Source: an uncultured Ruminiclostridium sp.
GTDB lineage: Bacteria > Bacillota > Clostridia > Oscillospirales > Ruminococcaceae
Length of the DNA: 47,255 nt
Assembly (NCBI GenBank): GCA_905235805.1
Contig: CAJOMV010000030.1
Span: forward strand, 1 to 47,255
Direction: 5' to 3'
Positions 24,852 through 32,550 of this stretch are shown piece after piece. The position numbers and the translations under genes are program-made. Positions within the stretch are counted from its first letter, which is position 1. The number at the start of each line of letters is the position of its first letter. Below the pieces are notes generated by a model. The model had not been told where the DNA came from. It saw nothing but the letters and a program-made list of their open reading frames with translations, and made no database searches.

Positions 24852-26570
24852 TCAGCCCTTGACTACCTTTGTGAAGGCTTCGGAGTACTTTGCCTGAAGC
24901 GCGGCGGCGTCCTCATTGGTCTTGCCGATAGTGGTGTAGTAGATCTTGATCTTCGGCTCTGTGCCGGAGGGACGGATAACGAGCGAAGCGCCGTCCTCGA
25001 GATAGAGTGTGATGACGTTGGACTTCGGGAGCTCTATCTTTGTCTTGCTGCCGTTCGTGAGATCTGTCTTTTCGCTTGCCTCATAGTCAGCTACAGCGGT
25101 CACCTTTGTTCCGGCGATATCCTTAGGAACATCGGTGCGGATAGAGTTCATTATCTCCTGCATCTTTGCCATGCCGCTCTCGCCCTCGAACGCGAAGTTG
25201 TCGAGCTTGTTGCAGTAAGAGCCGTACTCCTCGTACATCTTCCTTCTCGCTTCGATGAGGGAAACGCCCTGTGCGCGGTAGAACGCAGCCATTTCGCATA
25301 TCAGCATGGAGGCGACGACAGCGTCCTTGTCGCGTACATAGCCGCCCGCGAGGTAGCCGTAGCTCTCCTCAAAGCCGAAGATGTAGCGGTCTGTCTCGCC
25401 CTTCGCCTCGAGGAAGCCTATCTGCTCACCGATGAACTTGAAGCCTGTGAGGACTTCGATGAGCTCGATGCCGTATTTCTTCGCGATAGCGCGGGTGATG
25501 TCGGTGGTAACTATGGTCTTTACAGCCACGGGGTTCGCCGGCAGAGTGCCGAGAGCCTTTCTCTCCCTTGCGATATATTCGAGCAGCAAAGCACCGACTT
25601 CATTACCGGTGAACAGCGCGTAATCGTCGCCGTCGGGCACCGCGATACCTACACGGTCACAGTCCGGGTCGGTAGCGAGCAGCAGGTCGGGCTTCTCCTT
25701 GCGGCAGAGCTCGAGACCCTTCTGAAGAGCCTCCTTGAACTCGGGGTTCGGATACGGGCAGGTGGTGAAGTTCCCGTCGGGGTTCTCCTGCTCCGGCACC
25801 ACGATGACTTCCTTTATGCCTATTTCCTTCAGGATACGGCGTACGGGCTTGTTGCCGGTGCCGTTGAGGGGAGTGTAGACCACCTTGAGTCCCGCGCCCG
25901 CGCAAACCTCGGGGTGAACTGCCTGCTTCTTCACTTCCGCCATATAATCGTCGATGCACTTGTCGTCGATATACTTCACAAGACCGCTCTTTACGCCTTC
26001 GTCAAGGGATATCGACTTGATGCCGCCGAAGGTGTCGGTCTTGTTTATCTCGTCGAGAACAGCGTTCGCGGCGTCAATAGTGAGCTGGCAGCCGTCGGGA
26101 CCGTATACCTTGTAGCCGTTGTACTTTGCGGGGTTGTGCGAAGCGGTGACCATAACGCCCGCGTCACAGCCGTAGTAGCGGACTGCCCACGAGAGCATGG
26201 GGGTAGGCATCAGCTCCTTGTAGATGAATACCCTTATACCGTTTGCGGAAAGGACCTGCGCTACGGACTCCGCAAAGTAGGTGGATTTGATACGGCTGTC
26301 ATAGGATACCGCGACTGCGGCGCCCTCGGGCTTCACCTTCATCAGGTAGGAGGCAAGTCCCTGTGTAGCCTTGCATACTGTGTAGTAGTTCATTCTGTTT
26401 GTGCCCGCGCCGATAACTCCGCGAAGTCCGCCCGTACCGAATTCGAGTTCACGGTAGAAACGGTCGCTTATCTCCTCGGGCTTTCCCTCCACCGACTTCA
26501 GCTCGGTCTGAAGATCGGGATCTACGGTCGCTTTTTCGAGCCAGAGCTTGTAAAGTGCATTGATGTCCAT
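24852..26570 (-). CDS. phosphoglucomutase/phosphomannomutase
   Basis: This 572-residue alpha-D-phosphohexomutase interconverts sugar 1- and 6-phosphates, feeding glycogen, UDP-glucose and cell-wall glycan synthesis. All four active-site loops are visible: phosphoserine loop TASHNPAKYNG (Ser144), metal-binding DPDCDRVG, sugar-binding GFEESYGYL and phosphate-binding RPSGTEPKIKIYY. The ATG at 26570 has AAAGGA upstream; a longer frame to 26651 runs through the promoter and is rejected. It resembles the PgcA type of Firmicutes. Confidence 0.95.
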   Translation of the reverse strand: MDINALYKLWLEKATVDPDLQTELKSVEGKPEEISDRFYRELEFGTGGLRGVIGAGTNRMNYYTVCKATQGLASYLMKVKPEGAAVAVSYDSRIKSTYFAESVAQVLSANGIRVFIYKELMPTPMLSWAVRYYGCDAGVMVTASHNPAKYNGYKVYGPDGCQLTIDAANAVLDEINKTDTFGGIKSISLDEGVKSGLVKYIDDKCIDDYMAEVKKQAVHPEVCAGAGLKVVYTPLNGTGNKPVRRILKEIGIKEVIVVPEQENPDGNFTTCPYPNPEFKEALQKGLELCRKEKPDLLLATDPDCDRVGIAVPDGDDYALFTGNEVGALLLEYIARERKALGTLPANPVAVKTIVTTDITRAIAKKYGIELIEVLTGFKFIGEQIGFLEAKGETDRYIFGFEESYGYLAGGYVRDKDAVVASMLICEMAAFYRAQGVSLIEARRKMYEEYGSYCNKLDNFAFEGESGMAKMQEIMNSIRTDVPKDIAGTKVTAVADYEASEKTDLTNGSKTKIELPKSNVITLYLEDGASLVIRPSGTEPKIKIYYTTIGKTNEDAAALQAKYSEAFTKVVKG

Positions 26571-26595
26571 AAATTTTTCGTCCTTTCCGTTATTT

Positions 26596-26611
26596 GTAAG
26601 CGAGAGCTTAC
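26596..26611. repeat. small inverted repeat in the phosphoglucomutase leader
   Basis: GTAAGC-GAGA-GCTTAC is a perfect 6-bp inverted repeat between the promoter and the ribosome binding site. It could be an mRNA hairpin or an operator. Confidence 0.4.
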
Positions 26612-26622
26612 CATTAAATAAC

Positions 26623-26651
26623 ATTATACCATATACAGGTAAAAATTGCAA
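26623..26651 (-). promoter_or_regulatory. sigma-A promoter of phosphoglucomutase
   Basis: On the minus strand TTGCAA (26651-26646), a 17-bp spacer and TATAAT (26628-26623). Confidence 0.8.
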
Positions 26652-26683
26652 TAATTATTACGGATTTTTTCAGGAAATAATTC

Positions 26684-26713
26684 GACCCCGCCGGGCAGTT
26701 TTCCGACGGGGTC
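26684..26713 (-). terminator. hairpin after the acyltransferase-like gene
   Basis: The stem GACCCCG / CGGGGTC (26684-26690, 26707-26713) extends by CG pairs with one mismatch. The minus-strand tail GAATTATTT is only moderately T-rich, so termination may be partial. Confidence 0.55.
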
Positions 26714-26727
26714 AGCAGAGACCGCTC

Positions 26728-27489
26728 TTACAGGAACATCGTTGTCTGTCCCAGCAGCTTGTGGACGGGGTCGAGTATCAGGAAAAGCGCAGGCTGGTGC
26801 AGCATATAGATGAGAAGTCCGTGCCGTCCTATAAACGCGAGACCGTTGAAGCGGGAAGTGTAGAAGCCCCTTGCCGCTTTGCCGGTCTTGAAATAGATGC
26901 CGAGGGAGGCACCCGCCATGAACAGGAAGAAATGCGGGATAAGCGGGAAATAATCGGCGCTGTAGAAGCCCGCCGACGGAAATCCCAGCGGAAACAGCCA
27001 GTAATGCCCGTACAGGATATCCGGCATGGGCGCGGTGAACAGCCCGTCAAAGCCGACATACCCGCGGGGGATATTCAGCGTCACCGCGTACAGCAGCACG
27101 AACAGGAATATCCCGATGATGAAGGGGATATGCTCGGTGAATTTTCCGATAAAGCCGTAGATCATCGCCGCAATGGCGTAGAAATGCAGAACACCGAAGA
27201 TGATGATCTCGGATGGCATGAATATCGTCGTCACGAACGTCAGCAGCATTGCGCAGAAGAAGTACTTCACCCCGCGCTTGAAATTGTTCTGCGAATAATT
27301 CGAGGATATGCCAGCCACCACTATGAAGGTCCCCGCGATGAGCGGCTGGAACCACTTCATAAAGACGTCCACAGCGTCGGGCAGGTCATGCCCGTACACG
27401 AACGCGAGGTCGTAGTAGGCGTGGTAAATTATCATAGCGATGTACGCAAGTCCGCGCACCTCGTCAAGTATCGCCACTCGTTTTCCCAT
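26728..27489 (-). CDS. HGSNAT/DUF1624-type membrane acyltransferase-like protein
   Basis: This 253-residue multi-helix protein has the motif LDEVRGLAYIAMIIYHAYYD at the N-terminus. That is the arrangement of the heparan-alpha-glucosaminide N-acetyltransferase catalytic family (DUF1624). Seven or so helices follow, and the C-terminal FIGRHGLLIYMLHQP motif is typical of acyltransferase-3-like proteins. It probably transfers an acyl group to a sugar on or across the membrane. It follows the HAD phosphatase gene by 15 bp. Confidence 0.86.
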   Translation of the reverse strand: MGKRVAILDEVRGLAYIAMIIYHAYYDLAFVYGHDLPDAVDVFMKWFQPLIAGTFIVVAGISSNYSQNNFKRGVKYFFCAMLLTFVTTIFMPSEIIIFGVLHFYAIAAMIYGFIGKFTEHIPFIIGIFLFVLLYAVTLNIPRGYVGFDGLFTAPMPDILYGHYWLFPLGFPSAGFYSADYFPLIPHFFLFMAGASLGIYFKTGKAARGFYTSRFNGLAFIGRHGLLIYMLHQPALFLILDPVHKLLGQTTMFL

Positions 27490-27504
27490 AGGCTCTTTCT
27501 CCTG

Positions 27505-28134
27505 TCACACCCGCGCAAGCGCCGCGGGGAGCTCTGTAATATCGTTTATCCGGGCGTCGAAGTCGGCGGGCTTGCCGAAGCCGTAGCCCGCGTGGATAAA
27601 GGGTATGCCCGCCTTGCGCGCCGCTTCCCCGTCAAGGTCGGTGTCGCCTAAATAAGCGCACTTCCCGAGCCCGTTCCGTTCTATCACAAGGCTGATATTG
27701 CCGCCCTTGTCGAGCCCTGTCCTGCCCGCGCACTCGAAGTCGTCAAACAGCTCCGCGAACCCGCACTGCTCAAGGAACCGCTGGATATAGCCGTCCTGAC
27801 AGTTGCTGACTATGGCGAGAAAGTACTCGCCGTGCAGCTTTTCGAGCGTTTCCCGCTCACCCGTGAAGATATACGCGGAATGCGAGGCGAGGTATTCGTT
27901 CTCATACGCCGAGCAGAGCTTCATCAGCCGCCGGCGCTCCTTAACGGTGAGCATCGGGAACATAAGATCGGCTATCTTATCAAGCGTCTTTCCCATGTAG
28001 CTCTTCATCTGATCCTGCGTAAATGTCAGCCCGAGGTCGGAGTTTTTCGCGATACACTCGTTCCATGCGGCTATGACGGTCGCGGAGGAATCCCACAGCG
28101 TGCCGTCGAGGTCAAACAATATTCCTTTTTTCAT
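27505..28134 (-). CDS. HAD family hydrolase (phosphatase)
   Basis: This 209-residue haloacid-dehalogenase phosphatase has motif I FDLDGTLWDS, motif II AIVSNCQDG, the Lys motif GLDKGGNISLV and motif IV YLGDTDLDGEAARKAG. The helical C1 cap (about 18-85) places it with phosphoglycolate phosphatase-like (Gph/PgmB) enzymes. The substrate cannot be fixed. The ATG at 28134 has GGAGA upstream and is preferred to 28167. It precedes the acyltransferase-like gene by 15 bp. Confidence 0.88.
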   Translation of the reverse strand: MKKGILFDLDGTLWDSSATVIAAWNECIAKNSDLGLTFTQDQMKSYMGKTLDKIADLMFPMLTVKERRRLMKLCSAYENEYLASHSAYIFTGERETLEKLHGEYFLAIVSNCQDGYIQRFLEQCGFAELFDDFECAGRTGLDKGGNISLVIERNGLGKCAYLGDTDLDGEAARKAGIPFIHAGYGFGKPADFDARINDITELPAALARV

Positions 28135-28209
28135 ATTCTTATCTCCGTTTTTTCTATGATCTTTCAAAAAAGAACCTATACTATCCCGTCAGCAATTAAG
28201 GTTTAGGCT

Positions 28210-28277
28210 CAAGCCCTTTTTCCAAAGGGCTTGCCGCCGGAGGCACTCGAGCGCAAGCGACTTCTCGAGCGCAAGCG
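28210..28277. repeat. intergenic hairpin and dispersed repeat copy
   Basis: A perfect 10-bp stem CAAGCCCTTT / AAAGGGCTTG (28210-28233) is followed by a copy of a dispersed repeat (28231-28254). That copy matches 47176-47199 on the other strand for 24 bases. A 14-base motif CTCGAGCGCAAGCG occurs twice (28246 and 28264). This fills most of the space between two minus-strand genes. Confidence 0.7.
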
Positions 28278-28281
28278 GCAC

Positions 28282-28827
28282 TCACTGCTCTTTTTCATAC
28301 ATGAAGTCCTTGAACGAGCGCTCATCAACGCCGAACTTGTAGCCGAGCTGAGCCGACACAGGCGTAAGGATAAGGTACAGCGCCATAAGGATCACCGGGT
28401 AGATGACCGGCATAGCCTGCGGGTCTATCATGAACAGGGTCGGCGCGAAGGCGCCTATGACGAAATACGAAGCGAGCAGCACCTCACCCGTCACGGAAAA
28501 CGCTCCCAGAGCGCTCGCGAGGAGCGCCGCGCACGGAACGCACATTATACCCCCTATCGCAAGCCCGAGGAATACCCACCGAAGCTTCGGTATGCTCTCC
28601 ACACGGTGATTGCGGAGCAGCTTAGCCTCCTTCTGCCCGTCCTTCATTCCTGCCGTGAACAGCAGAGACGCGTAGATGAACGCGGTGAACAGTATCGCGA
28701 TGTACGGAATGAACCATTCCGCGAGGAACGGCGCGAGGGACACGGTCATTATGCCGCCGAGCACATTGCCGAATACCCCGAAGCCGAGCCCCTTGAGCCC
28801 GATAAGCAGTATATTGTCCCGTTTCAA
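28282..28827 (-). CDS. membrane protein, unknown function
   Basis: This 181-residue protein has about four to five membrane helices (about 8-30, 37-60, 83-110 and 125-160) and a basic cytosolic segment between (KDGQKEAKLLRNHRVESIPK). No family is recognised. Its start overlaps the previous gene's stop by 4 bp (ATGA), so the two are translationally coupled and their products probably act together. Confidence 0.72.
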   Translation of the reverse strand: MKRDNILLIGLKGLGFGVFGNVLGGIMTVSLAPFLAEWFIPYIAILFTAFIYASLLFTAGMKDGQKEAKLLRNHRVESIPKLRWVFLGLAIGGIMCVPCAALLASALGAFSVTGEVLLASYFVIGAFAPTLFMIDPQAMPVIYPVILMALYLILTPVSAQLGYKFGVDERSFKDFMYEKEQ

Positions 28828-29624
28828 CTGCTCCTCACATCCTTTCCGCTTATGCCGAATATCCTGCCCTGATCGTCTATCCAGCCTGCATAGTAGTCAT
28901 TGATGATGTTGTCTATTATCTCGAGAGCCTTCTGCTTCGCGGCAAGGCTGCGGAAGCTGTTTTCGTCGCTCTCCGAGGCATTCCTCACCGCAAGGTACAG
29001 GTCGTCGGGGCAGGCTTCGTAATACTGGGCGTTCGCCGCAAAGCCGCTCCCTTTTATTCTTAGGAATACCCCGTCCACGCAGTCCTCATCGGGATATATC
29101 TTACCGAGGTCAACGAACTGCGACAGGTCGTTGTTCGTGACCGCCTGCGCGGCAAGGGAGTCCACAAGGAAAAGCTGCGCCTCGCCGTACATTATCTCGC
29201 TGGTTATCTTCGTGACCGCGGCAAGGGAATACTGCGGGTCGGGGTTGTCGCTCAGATCGACATTGTACACGTCAACGTGTATATAGCCGTTGTCGTCATA
29301 GTCGGGGCAGTACAGCTCGAACGCCTTTTCAAGGTCGCCCGTCTTGAACATTATCTCCGAAGCGATGTCCTTGTCCTTCGTCACCACCATTACGCGAAGG
29401 TCGCCCTGCTCCTTCTGCACAAGCGAAATGACAAGGAACGCCGCCACCGCCGCGAAAAATACCGCCGCGGCGACATACCATTTATTATGGTAGAAGAAAT
29501 TCTCCACCCGCTTCCAGCCGTGCAGCTCGTAGACAGGCTTCTCCTCCTCGTGTATCTCTTCGCTCTCTTCAATCAGACCCTGCTTCAGCTTCAGCAGCTC
29601 GCGCTTGTCGTCCTGATATGACAT
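28824..29624 (-). CDS. membrane-anchored protein with a large extracytoplasmic domain
   Basis: This 266-residue protein has an acidic, charged cytosolic N-terminus (about 1-50) and one membrane helix (about 50-72, YVAAAVFFAAVAAFLVI). An exported domain of about 195 residues follows with alternating strands and helices (DLRVMVVTKDKDIASEIMF, QLFLVDSLAAQAVTNN, DDLYLAVRNASESDENSF). This may be a periplasmic-binding-like fold, but no family is certain. The ATG at 29624 is preferred; GTG 29633 is an alternative in the same frame. The next gene overlaps it by 4 bp. Confidence 0.75.
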   Translation of the reverse strand: MSYQDDKRELLKLKQGLIEESEEIHEEEKPVYELHGWKRVENFFYHNKWYVAAAVFFAAVAAFLVISLVQKEQGDLRVMVVTKDKDIASEIMFKTGDLEKAFELYCPDYDDNGYIHVDVYNVDLSDNPDPQYSLAAVTKITSEIMYGEAQLFLVDSLAAQAVTNNDLSQFVDLGKIYPDEDCVDGVFLRIKGSGFAANAQYYEACPDDLYLAVRNASESDENSFRSLAAKQKALEIIDNIINDYYAGWIDDQGRIFGISGKDVRSS

Positions 29625-29658
29625 TCCTATCACCTTTTGAAAATGTTGTTAAAGTAAT

Positions 29659-29687
29659 ATTATACTATAAATAACCCCGTGATACAA
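29659..29687 (-). promoter_or_regulatory. promoter of the two-gene membrane unit
   Basis: On the minus strand TTGTAT (29687-29682), a 17-bp spacer and TATAAT (29664-29659). It is divergent from the rpsF promoter. Confidence 0.7.
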
Positions 29688-29752
29688 TAACCCGCGGAAA
29701 ATTTTCACAAATCTTTCACATTTATCCACGGAAAATTTTTCTCCCAAAGTTA

Positions 29753-29781
29753 TTGACAAGCAGGGGAAAAACTGCTATAAT
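29753..29781 (+). promoter_or_regulatory. sigma-A promoter of rpsF-ssb-rpsR
   Basis: TTGACA (29753-29758), a 17-bp spacer and TATAAT (29776-29781), with an extended -10 TGC: a full consensus promoter. Confidence 0.88.
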
Positions 29782-29796
29782 GTCATAGTCGGCTTT

Positions 29797-29841
29797 TATC
29801 GCCGGCTCATCCTTGCTCGCACATAAGGGTGCGGGCCGATA
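29797..29841 (+). promoter_or_regulatory. structured rpsF leader, candidate S6:S18 binding site
   Basis: The base stem TATCG / CGATA encloses a hairpin CTCGCAC-ATAAGG-GTGCGGG (29816-29835). Unpaired CCG-containing segments lie between the two stems, directly upstream of the rpsF ribosome binding site. The S6:S18 complex is known to bind a leader hairpin with an exposed CCG in many bacteria, and location and shape fit. The assignment is by position and hand folding only. Confidence 0.5.
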
Positions 29842-29860
29842 GTCTGTAAGGAGGTAAAAT

Positions 29861-30154
29861 ATGGCTAAAACAGGTGAAAAGTACGAGGCAGTAGTTGTAT
29901 TCTCGTTAAAGAACGGGGAAGAAGCTGTCAAGACTCTCGTGGCAAAGTTCTCCGACCTTATCAAGGAGCACGCCGAGCTTGTTGACGTCGATGAGTGGGG
30001 CAAGAGAAAGCTCGCTTATGACATCAACTACGAGTCTGAGGGTTACTATGTGGTTTACCATTTCGACGGCAAACCCGAATTCCCCGATGAGTTTGAGCGC
30101 GTCATCAACATTACCGACGGCGTACTCCGCTCCATGGTAGTATTACGCAAGTAA
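29861..30154 (+). CDS. rpsF: 30S ribosomal protein S6
   Basis: This 97-residue S6 protein of the small-subunit platform is the partner of S18. The N-terminal KYEAVVVFSL strand, WGKRKLAYDI and the C-terminal DGVLRSMVVLRK match the family. A perfect AAGGAGG lies 8 nt before the ATG. It is first in the conserved rpsF-ssb-rpsR operon. Confidence 0.97.
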   Translation: MAKTGEKYEAVVVFSLKNGEEAVKTLVAKFSDLIKEHAELVDVDEWGKRKLAYDINYESEGYYVVYHFDGKPEFPDEFERVINITDGVLRSMVVLRK

Positions 30155-30192
30155 ACACACGACCGACAACATTTAAGAAAGGGGATATTGCG

Positions 30193-30681
30193 ATGTATAA
30201 CAAGGTAATAATGCTCGGACGTATAGTTCAGGATCTTGAACTCAAGACTACACCCACGGGTGTTTCCGTCCTCTCGTTCAGAATTGCCGTTGACAGACGG
30301 TTCCAGAACAAGGGCGAAGATAGGAAAGCCGATTTCTTCGACTGCGTCGCATGGCGTCAGGAAGCGGAGTTCATCTCAAGATACTGGACAAAGGGCAGAC
30401 CGATACTTGTCGAGGGCGAGCTCCAGAACAGAAGCTATGTCGACAAGAACGGCAACACAAGATACATTACCGAGATAATCGTTGACCGCGCTACATTCAC
30501 GGGTGACAAGAAGCCCGAAGGCGGCGGCGGATATCGTTCAGACGCAGGATTCCCCGAACCGCCCCCCGAGCATCCCGGCTCCGGCACAAATTCGGCACCT
30601 ACATCTTCCAACGGCGATTTCACGTCGTCGGATTTCAAGTCCGATAAACCGGGCGATGACGGAGACGGTTATCCGTTTTAA
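30193..30681 (+). CDS. ssb: single-stranded DNA-binding protein
   Basis: This 162-residue SSB has an OB domain at about 1-108 ([53 protein letters not shown]). A disordered Gly/Pro/Ser-rich linker and an acidic tip ending in GYPF, which recruits replication and repair proteins, follow. Its place between rpsF and rpsR is the standard Firmicutes arrangement. Confidence 0.97.
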   Translation: MYNKVIMLGRIVQDLELKTTPTGVSVLSFRIAVDRRFQNKGEDRKADFFDCVAWRQEAEFISRYWTKGRPILVEGELQNRSYVDKNGNTRYITEIIVDRATFTGDKKPEGGGGYRSDAGFPEPPPEHPGSGTNSAPTSSNGDFTSSDFKSDKPGDDGDGYPF

Positions 30682-30698
30682 CGAAGGAGGAAACTACA

Positions 30699-30956
30699 AT
30701 GGCTGAAAAGAAGGAAATGGGCGAGAGACCCGCACGCCCCGTTAAGCGCAGCAGAAAGAAAGTATGCCAGTTCTGCGCTGACAGAGCGGAATTCATCGAT
30801 TATAAGGACGTAGCAAAGCTCAGAAAGTGCATGACAGAGCGCTCCAAGATACTGCCCCGCCGTGTAACGGGCTGCTGCGCGTATCATCAGAGAGAGCTCA
30901 CTGTCGCTATCAAGAGAGCTAGACAGATAGCACTCATTCCTTATGTATCCGACTGA
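30699..30956 (+). CDS. rpsR: 30S ribosomal protein S18
   Basis: This is an 85-residue S18. The cysteines in VCQFC, RKC and GCCAYHQ indicate the zinc-containing form. The C-terminal [18 protein letters not shown] is the typical RNA-binding helix. GGAGG precedes the start by 9 nt, and the gene lies 17 bp after ssb. Confidence 0.97.
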   Translation: MAEKKEMGERPARPVKRSRKKVCQFCADRAEFIDYKDVAKLRKCMTERSKILPRRVTGCCAYHQRELTVAIKRARQIALIPYVSD

Positions 30957-30970
30957 TAACATCAGAAAGC

Positions 30971-31003
30971 TTCCCCCGGTACATCGGTACCGGGGGAATT
31001 TTG
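30971..31003. terminator. bidirectional terminator after rpsR
   Basis: A 12-bp perfect stem TTCCCCCGGTAC / GTACCGGGGGAA with a 4-nt loop and a TTTTG tail on the + strand lies between rpsR (+) and the converging minus-strand gene. Confidence 0.88.
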
Positions 31004-31402
31004 TTATTCCTGCGAAGCGAATTCGATGATGACATCAATGTTGTCAAATATAAATTGCTGGGCTTCGGGACTGTAAACACACAGCTTTACCATGTTTCCT
31101 TCAAATGTACGGTAATCAGTAAGCTTTATACCCAGCAGCTCCCCCTCCGCGGTAGGGTCATGATGAGTTCGTCCGTTGATGATCACTTCATGCAGCAAGC
31201 CTTTTTCCAGCAGCCATTCCACAACGGCTTTTCGGCTTAACTTCTTCATTATATCAGAATCTATCAGATCATTGATCCTTCCGACTGTTTTTGATAAAGA
31301 AACATCTTCGCTGAACGGCTTCAATGCCGCTGCCTGCTCATCGGTCAGGGCAAAATCCGCCTTATCGGCGCGTTTTATCCTCTCTTTCGGCTTTGCGGAC
31401 AC
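31004..31402 (-). CDS. C-terminal part of a split conserved protein
   Basis: This 132-residue reading frame starts at GTG 31402, directly after a TAA (31405-31403) that ends an upstream 59-residue frame. Both are in the same phase, so one stop codon alone separates them. The helical-plus-wing section KKLSRKAVVEWLLEKGLLHEV followed by RTHHDPTAEGELLGI looks like a winged-helix DNA-binding unit of the kind found in phage antirepressors. The end is SPEAQQFIFDNIDVIIEF. Related proteins are recalled as a single chain of about 190 residues. Whether this part is translated on its own cannot be told. Confidence 0.6.
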   Translation of the reverse strand: MSAKPKERIKRADKADFALTDEQAAALKPFSEDVSLSKTVGRINDLIDSDIMKKLSRKAVVEWLLEKGLLHEVIINGRTHHDPTAEGELLGIKLTDYRTFEGNMVKLCVYSPEAQQFIFDNIDVIIEFASQE

Positions 31403-31582
31403 TTACCCGCCGTTATCTATGACCTTTTTGAGCACATCGGAGACATAGAACAGACAGCGCGAGATACGGACATTGTTCACGATATCCGCGTCGGGCAGTT
31501 CATTCCCGGTGAGCGGGTCCTTGCCGTTCGCGAGGCTTTCGATATAACTCTGCGCTCTCTTCATTACATCAAGCTCTTCCAT
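31403..31582 (-). CDS. N-terminal part of the same split protein
   Basis: This 59-residue frame starts at ATG 31582 with AAGGAG 7 nt upstream. It overlaps the end of tcdA by 14 bp and ends in TAA at 31405-31403. It reads MEELDVMKRAQSYIESLANG, then DPLTGNELPDADIVNNVRIS and RCLFYVSDVLKKVIDNGG. This is a strongly patterned helical start that continues in-frame into the downstream 132-residue frame. The strong ribosome binding site shows that at least this part is translated. It is too short for most gene finders. It may be a nonsense-mutated gene, a read-through gene or a two-piece protein. Confidence 0.65.
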   Translation of the reverse strand: MEELDVMKRAQSYIESLANGKDPLTGNELPDADIVNNVRISRCLFYVSDVLKKVIDNGG

Positions 31583-32348
31583 TTTGCAGCTCCTTCCAGT
31601 TTATCAGGTCTTTTATGACTTCCCCGCCTATTATCAGTCCCGCCACCGACGGCACAAATGCCGCGGAGCCGGGGATATCGCGGCGCTCGGTGCATTTGTG
31701 GGCTGTCCCGGGCGGGCAGACGCAGTGAGTGCGGCAGCTTATCGCCATATCCTCTACGGGGCGTATCGGCTTTTCCTTTGAATACACCACCTTCAGCTTC
31801 TTAATGCCTCGTTTGCGGCACTCATAGCGCATTACCCTCGCAAGCGGGCATACGGAGGTCTCAAATATATCCGCGACCTCAAATTTCGTGGGGTCTGTCT
31901 TGTTGCCGGCACCCATGCAGGAGATTATCGGAGTCCCGGCGGCGTTCGAGCACTCTATCAGCGCGAGCTTGCCGCTCACGGTATCTATCGCGTCTATAAC
32001 GTAGTCATACTGCGAGAAATCGAACTCGTCCCTTGTCTCGGGGAGAAAAAAGGTCTTGTGCGCTGTCACCCTGCAGTCAGGATTTATGTCGTGAATGCGC
32101 TCCTCGGCGGCATCGGTCTTGTATTGTCCCACGGTCTTGCGGGTGGCTATTATCTGGCGGTTTATGTTCGTTATGCAGACCTTATCGTCGTCTATGATAT
32201 CTATGGCGCCGAGACCGCTTCTGACAAGCGCTTCCACCGCGTAGCCGCCCACGCCGCCGACCCCGAACACCGCAACGCGGGAAGAGGTGAGTATCTCCAT
32301 TGCTTCTTTGCCGAAGATGAGCTCTGTCCGCGCAAAAGTCCTGTTCAT
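31569..32348 (-). CDS. tcdA: tRNA threonylcarbamoyladenosine dehydratase
   Basis: This 259-residue E1-like (ThiF/MoeB family) protein makes cyclic t6A at position 37 of ANN-decoding tRNAs. The ATP-binding loop VFGVGGVGGYAVEALVRSG (about 27-45) and NINRQIIATRKTVGQYK are clear. The family-typical MRYECRKRGIKKLKVVYSKE and the C-terminal GSAAFVPSVAGLIIGGEVI are present, with a Cys pair in the CVCPPGTAHKC loop. The start has AGGAGGG upstream. The small split gene overlaps its end by 14 bp. Confidence 0.95.
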   Translation of the reverse strand: MNRTFARTELIFGKEAMEILTSSRVAVFGVGGVGGYAVEALVRSGLGAIDIIDDDKVCITNINRQIIATRKTVGQYKTDAAEERIHDINPDCRVTAHKTFFLPETRDEFDFSQYDYVIDAIDTVSGKLALIECSNAAGTPIISCMGAGNKTDPTKFEVADIFETSVCPLARVMRYECRKRGIKKLKVVYSKEKPIRPVEDMAISCRTHCVCPPGTAHKCTERRDIPGSAAFVPSVAGLIIGGEVIKDLINWKELQNGRA

Positions 32349-32408
32349 CGGAATATCCCTCCTGATACTTTAACGTATCGACCTGTTATTGTCTTATTGT
32401 ATAAAATA

Positions 32409-32437
32409 ATAATATCACAAAGTCGGTTTAATGTCAA
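32409..32437 (-). promoter_or_regulatory. sigma-A promoter of tcdA
   Basis: On the minus strand TTGACA (32437-32432), a 17-bp spacer and TATTAT (32414-32409). It is back to back with the proS promoter. Confidence 0.78.
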
Positions 32438-32461
32438 ATGTTAGAATTTTTGTCAATACTA

Positions 32462-32490
32462 TTGCAAAATCCCTCAAAATGTTATATAAT
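32462..32490 (+). promoter_or_regulatory. sigma-A promoter of proS
   Basis: TTGCAA (32462-32467), a 17-bp spacer and TATAAT (32485-32490). The leader is about 55 nt and holds one 6-bp hairpin TGCCGC/GCGGCA (32503-32525). It is too short for a T-box riboswitch. Confidence 0.8.
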
Positions 32491-32550
32491 AGTAGCAGTG
32501 TCTGCCGCGCTCTATGTCTGCGGCAAAAATAAGAACGGAGAATGTGAAAA

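Noticed and set aside
24660..26621. 653-residue open frame on the + strand
   Set aside because: It is antisense to phosphoglucomutase, whose motifs are all intact. The opposite frame is open because of codon bias, and no known domain is seen.
28168..28281. Terminator or small RNA in the gap before the HAD gene
   Set aside because: The 10-bp hairpin has no T-run on either strand and no promoter was found, so it was kept only as a repeat feature.
29718..29732. DnaA box-like TTATCCACG near rpsF, possible replication origin
   Set aside because: Only one near-match and no dnaA, dnaN or cluster of boxes. Chance is likely.
32491..32550. T-box riboswitch before proS
   Set aside because: The leader is only about 55 nt and holds one short hairpin; no T-box sequence or specifier loop is present.
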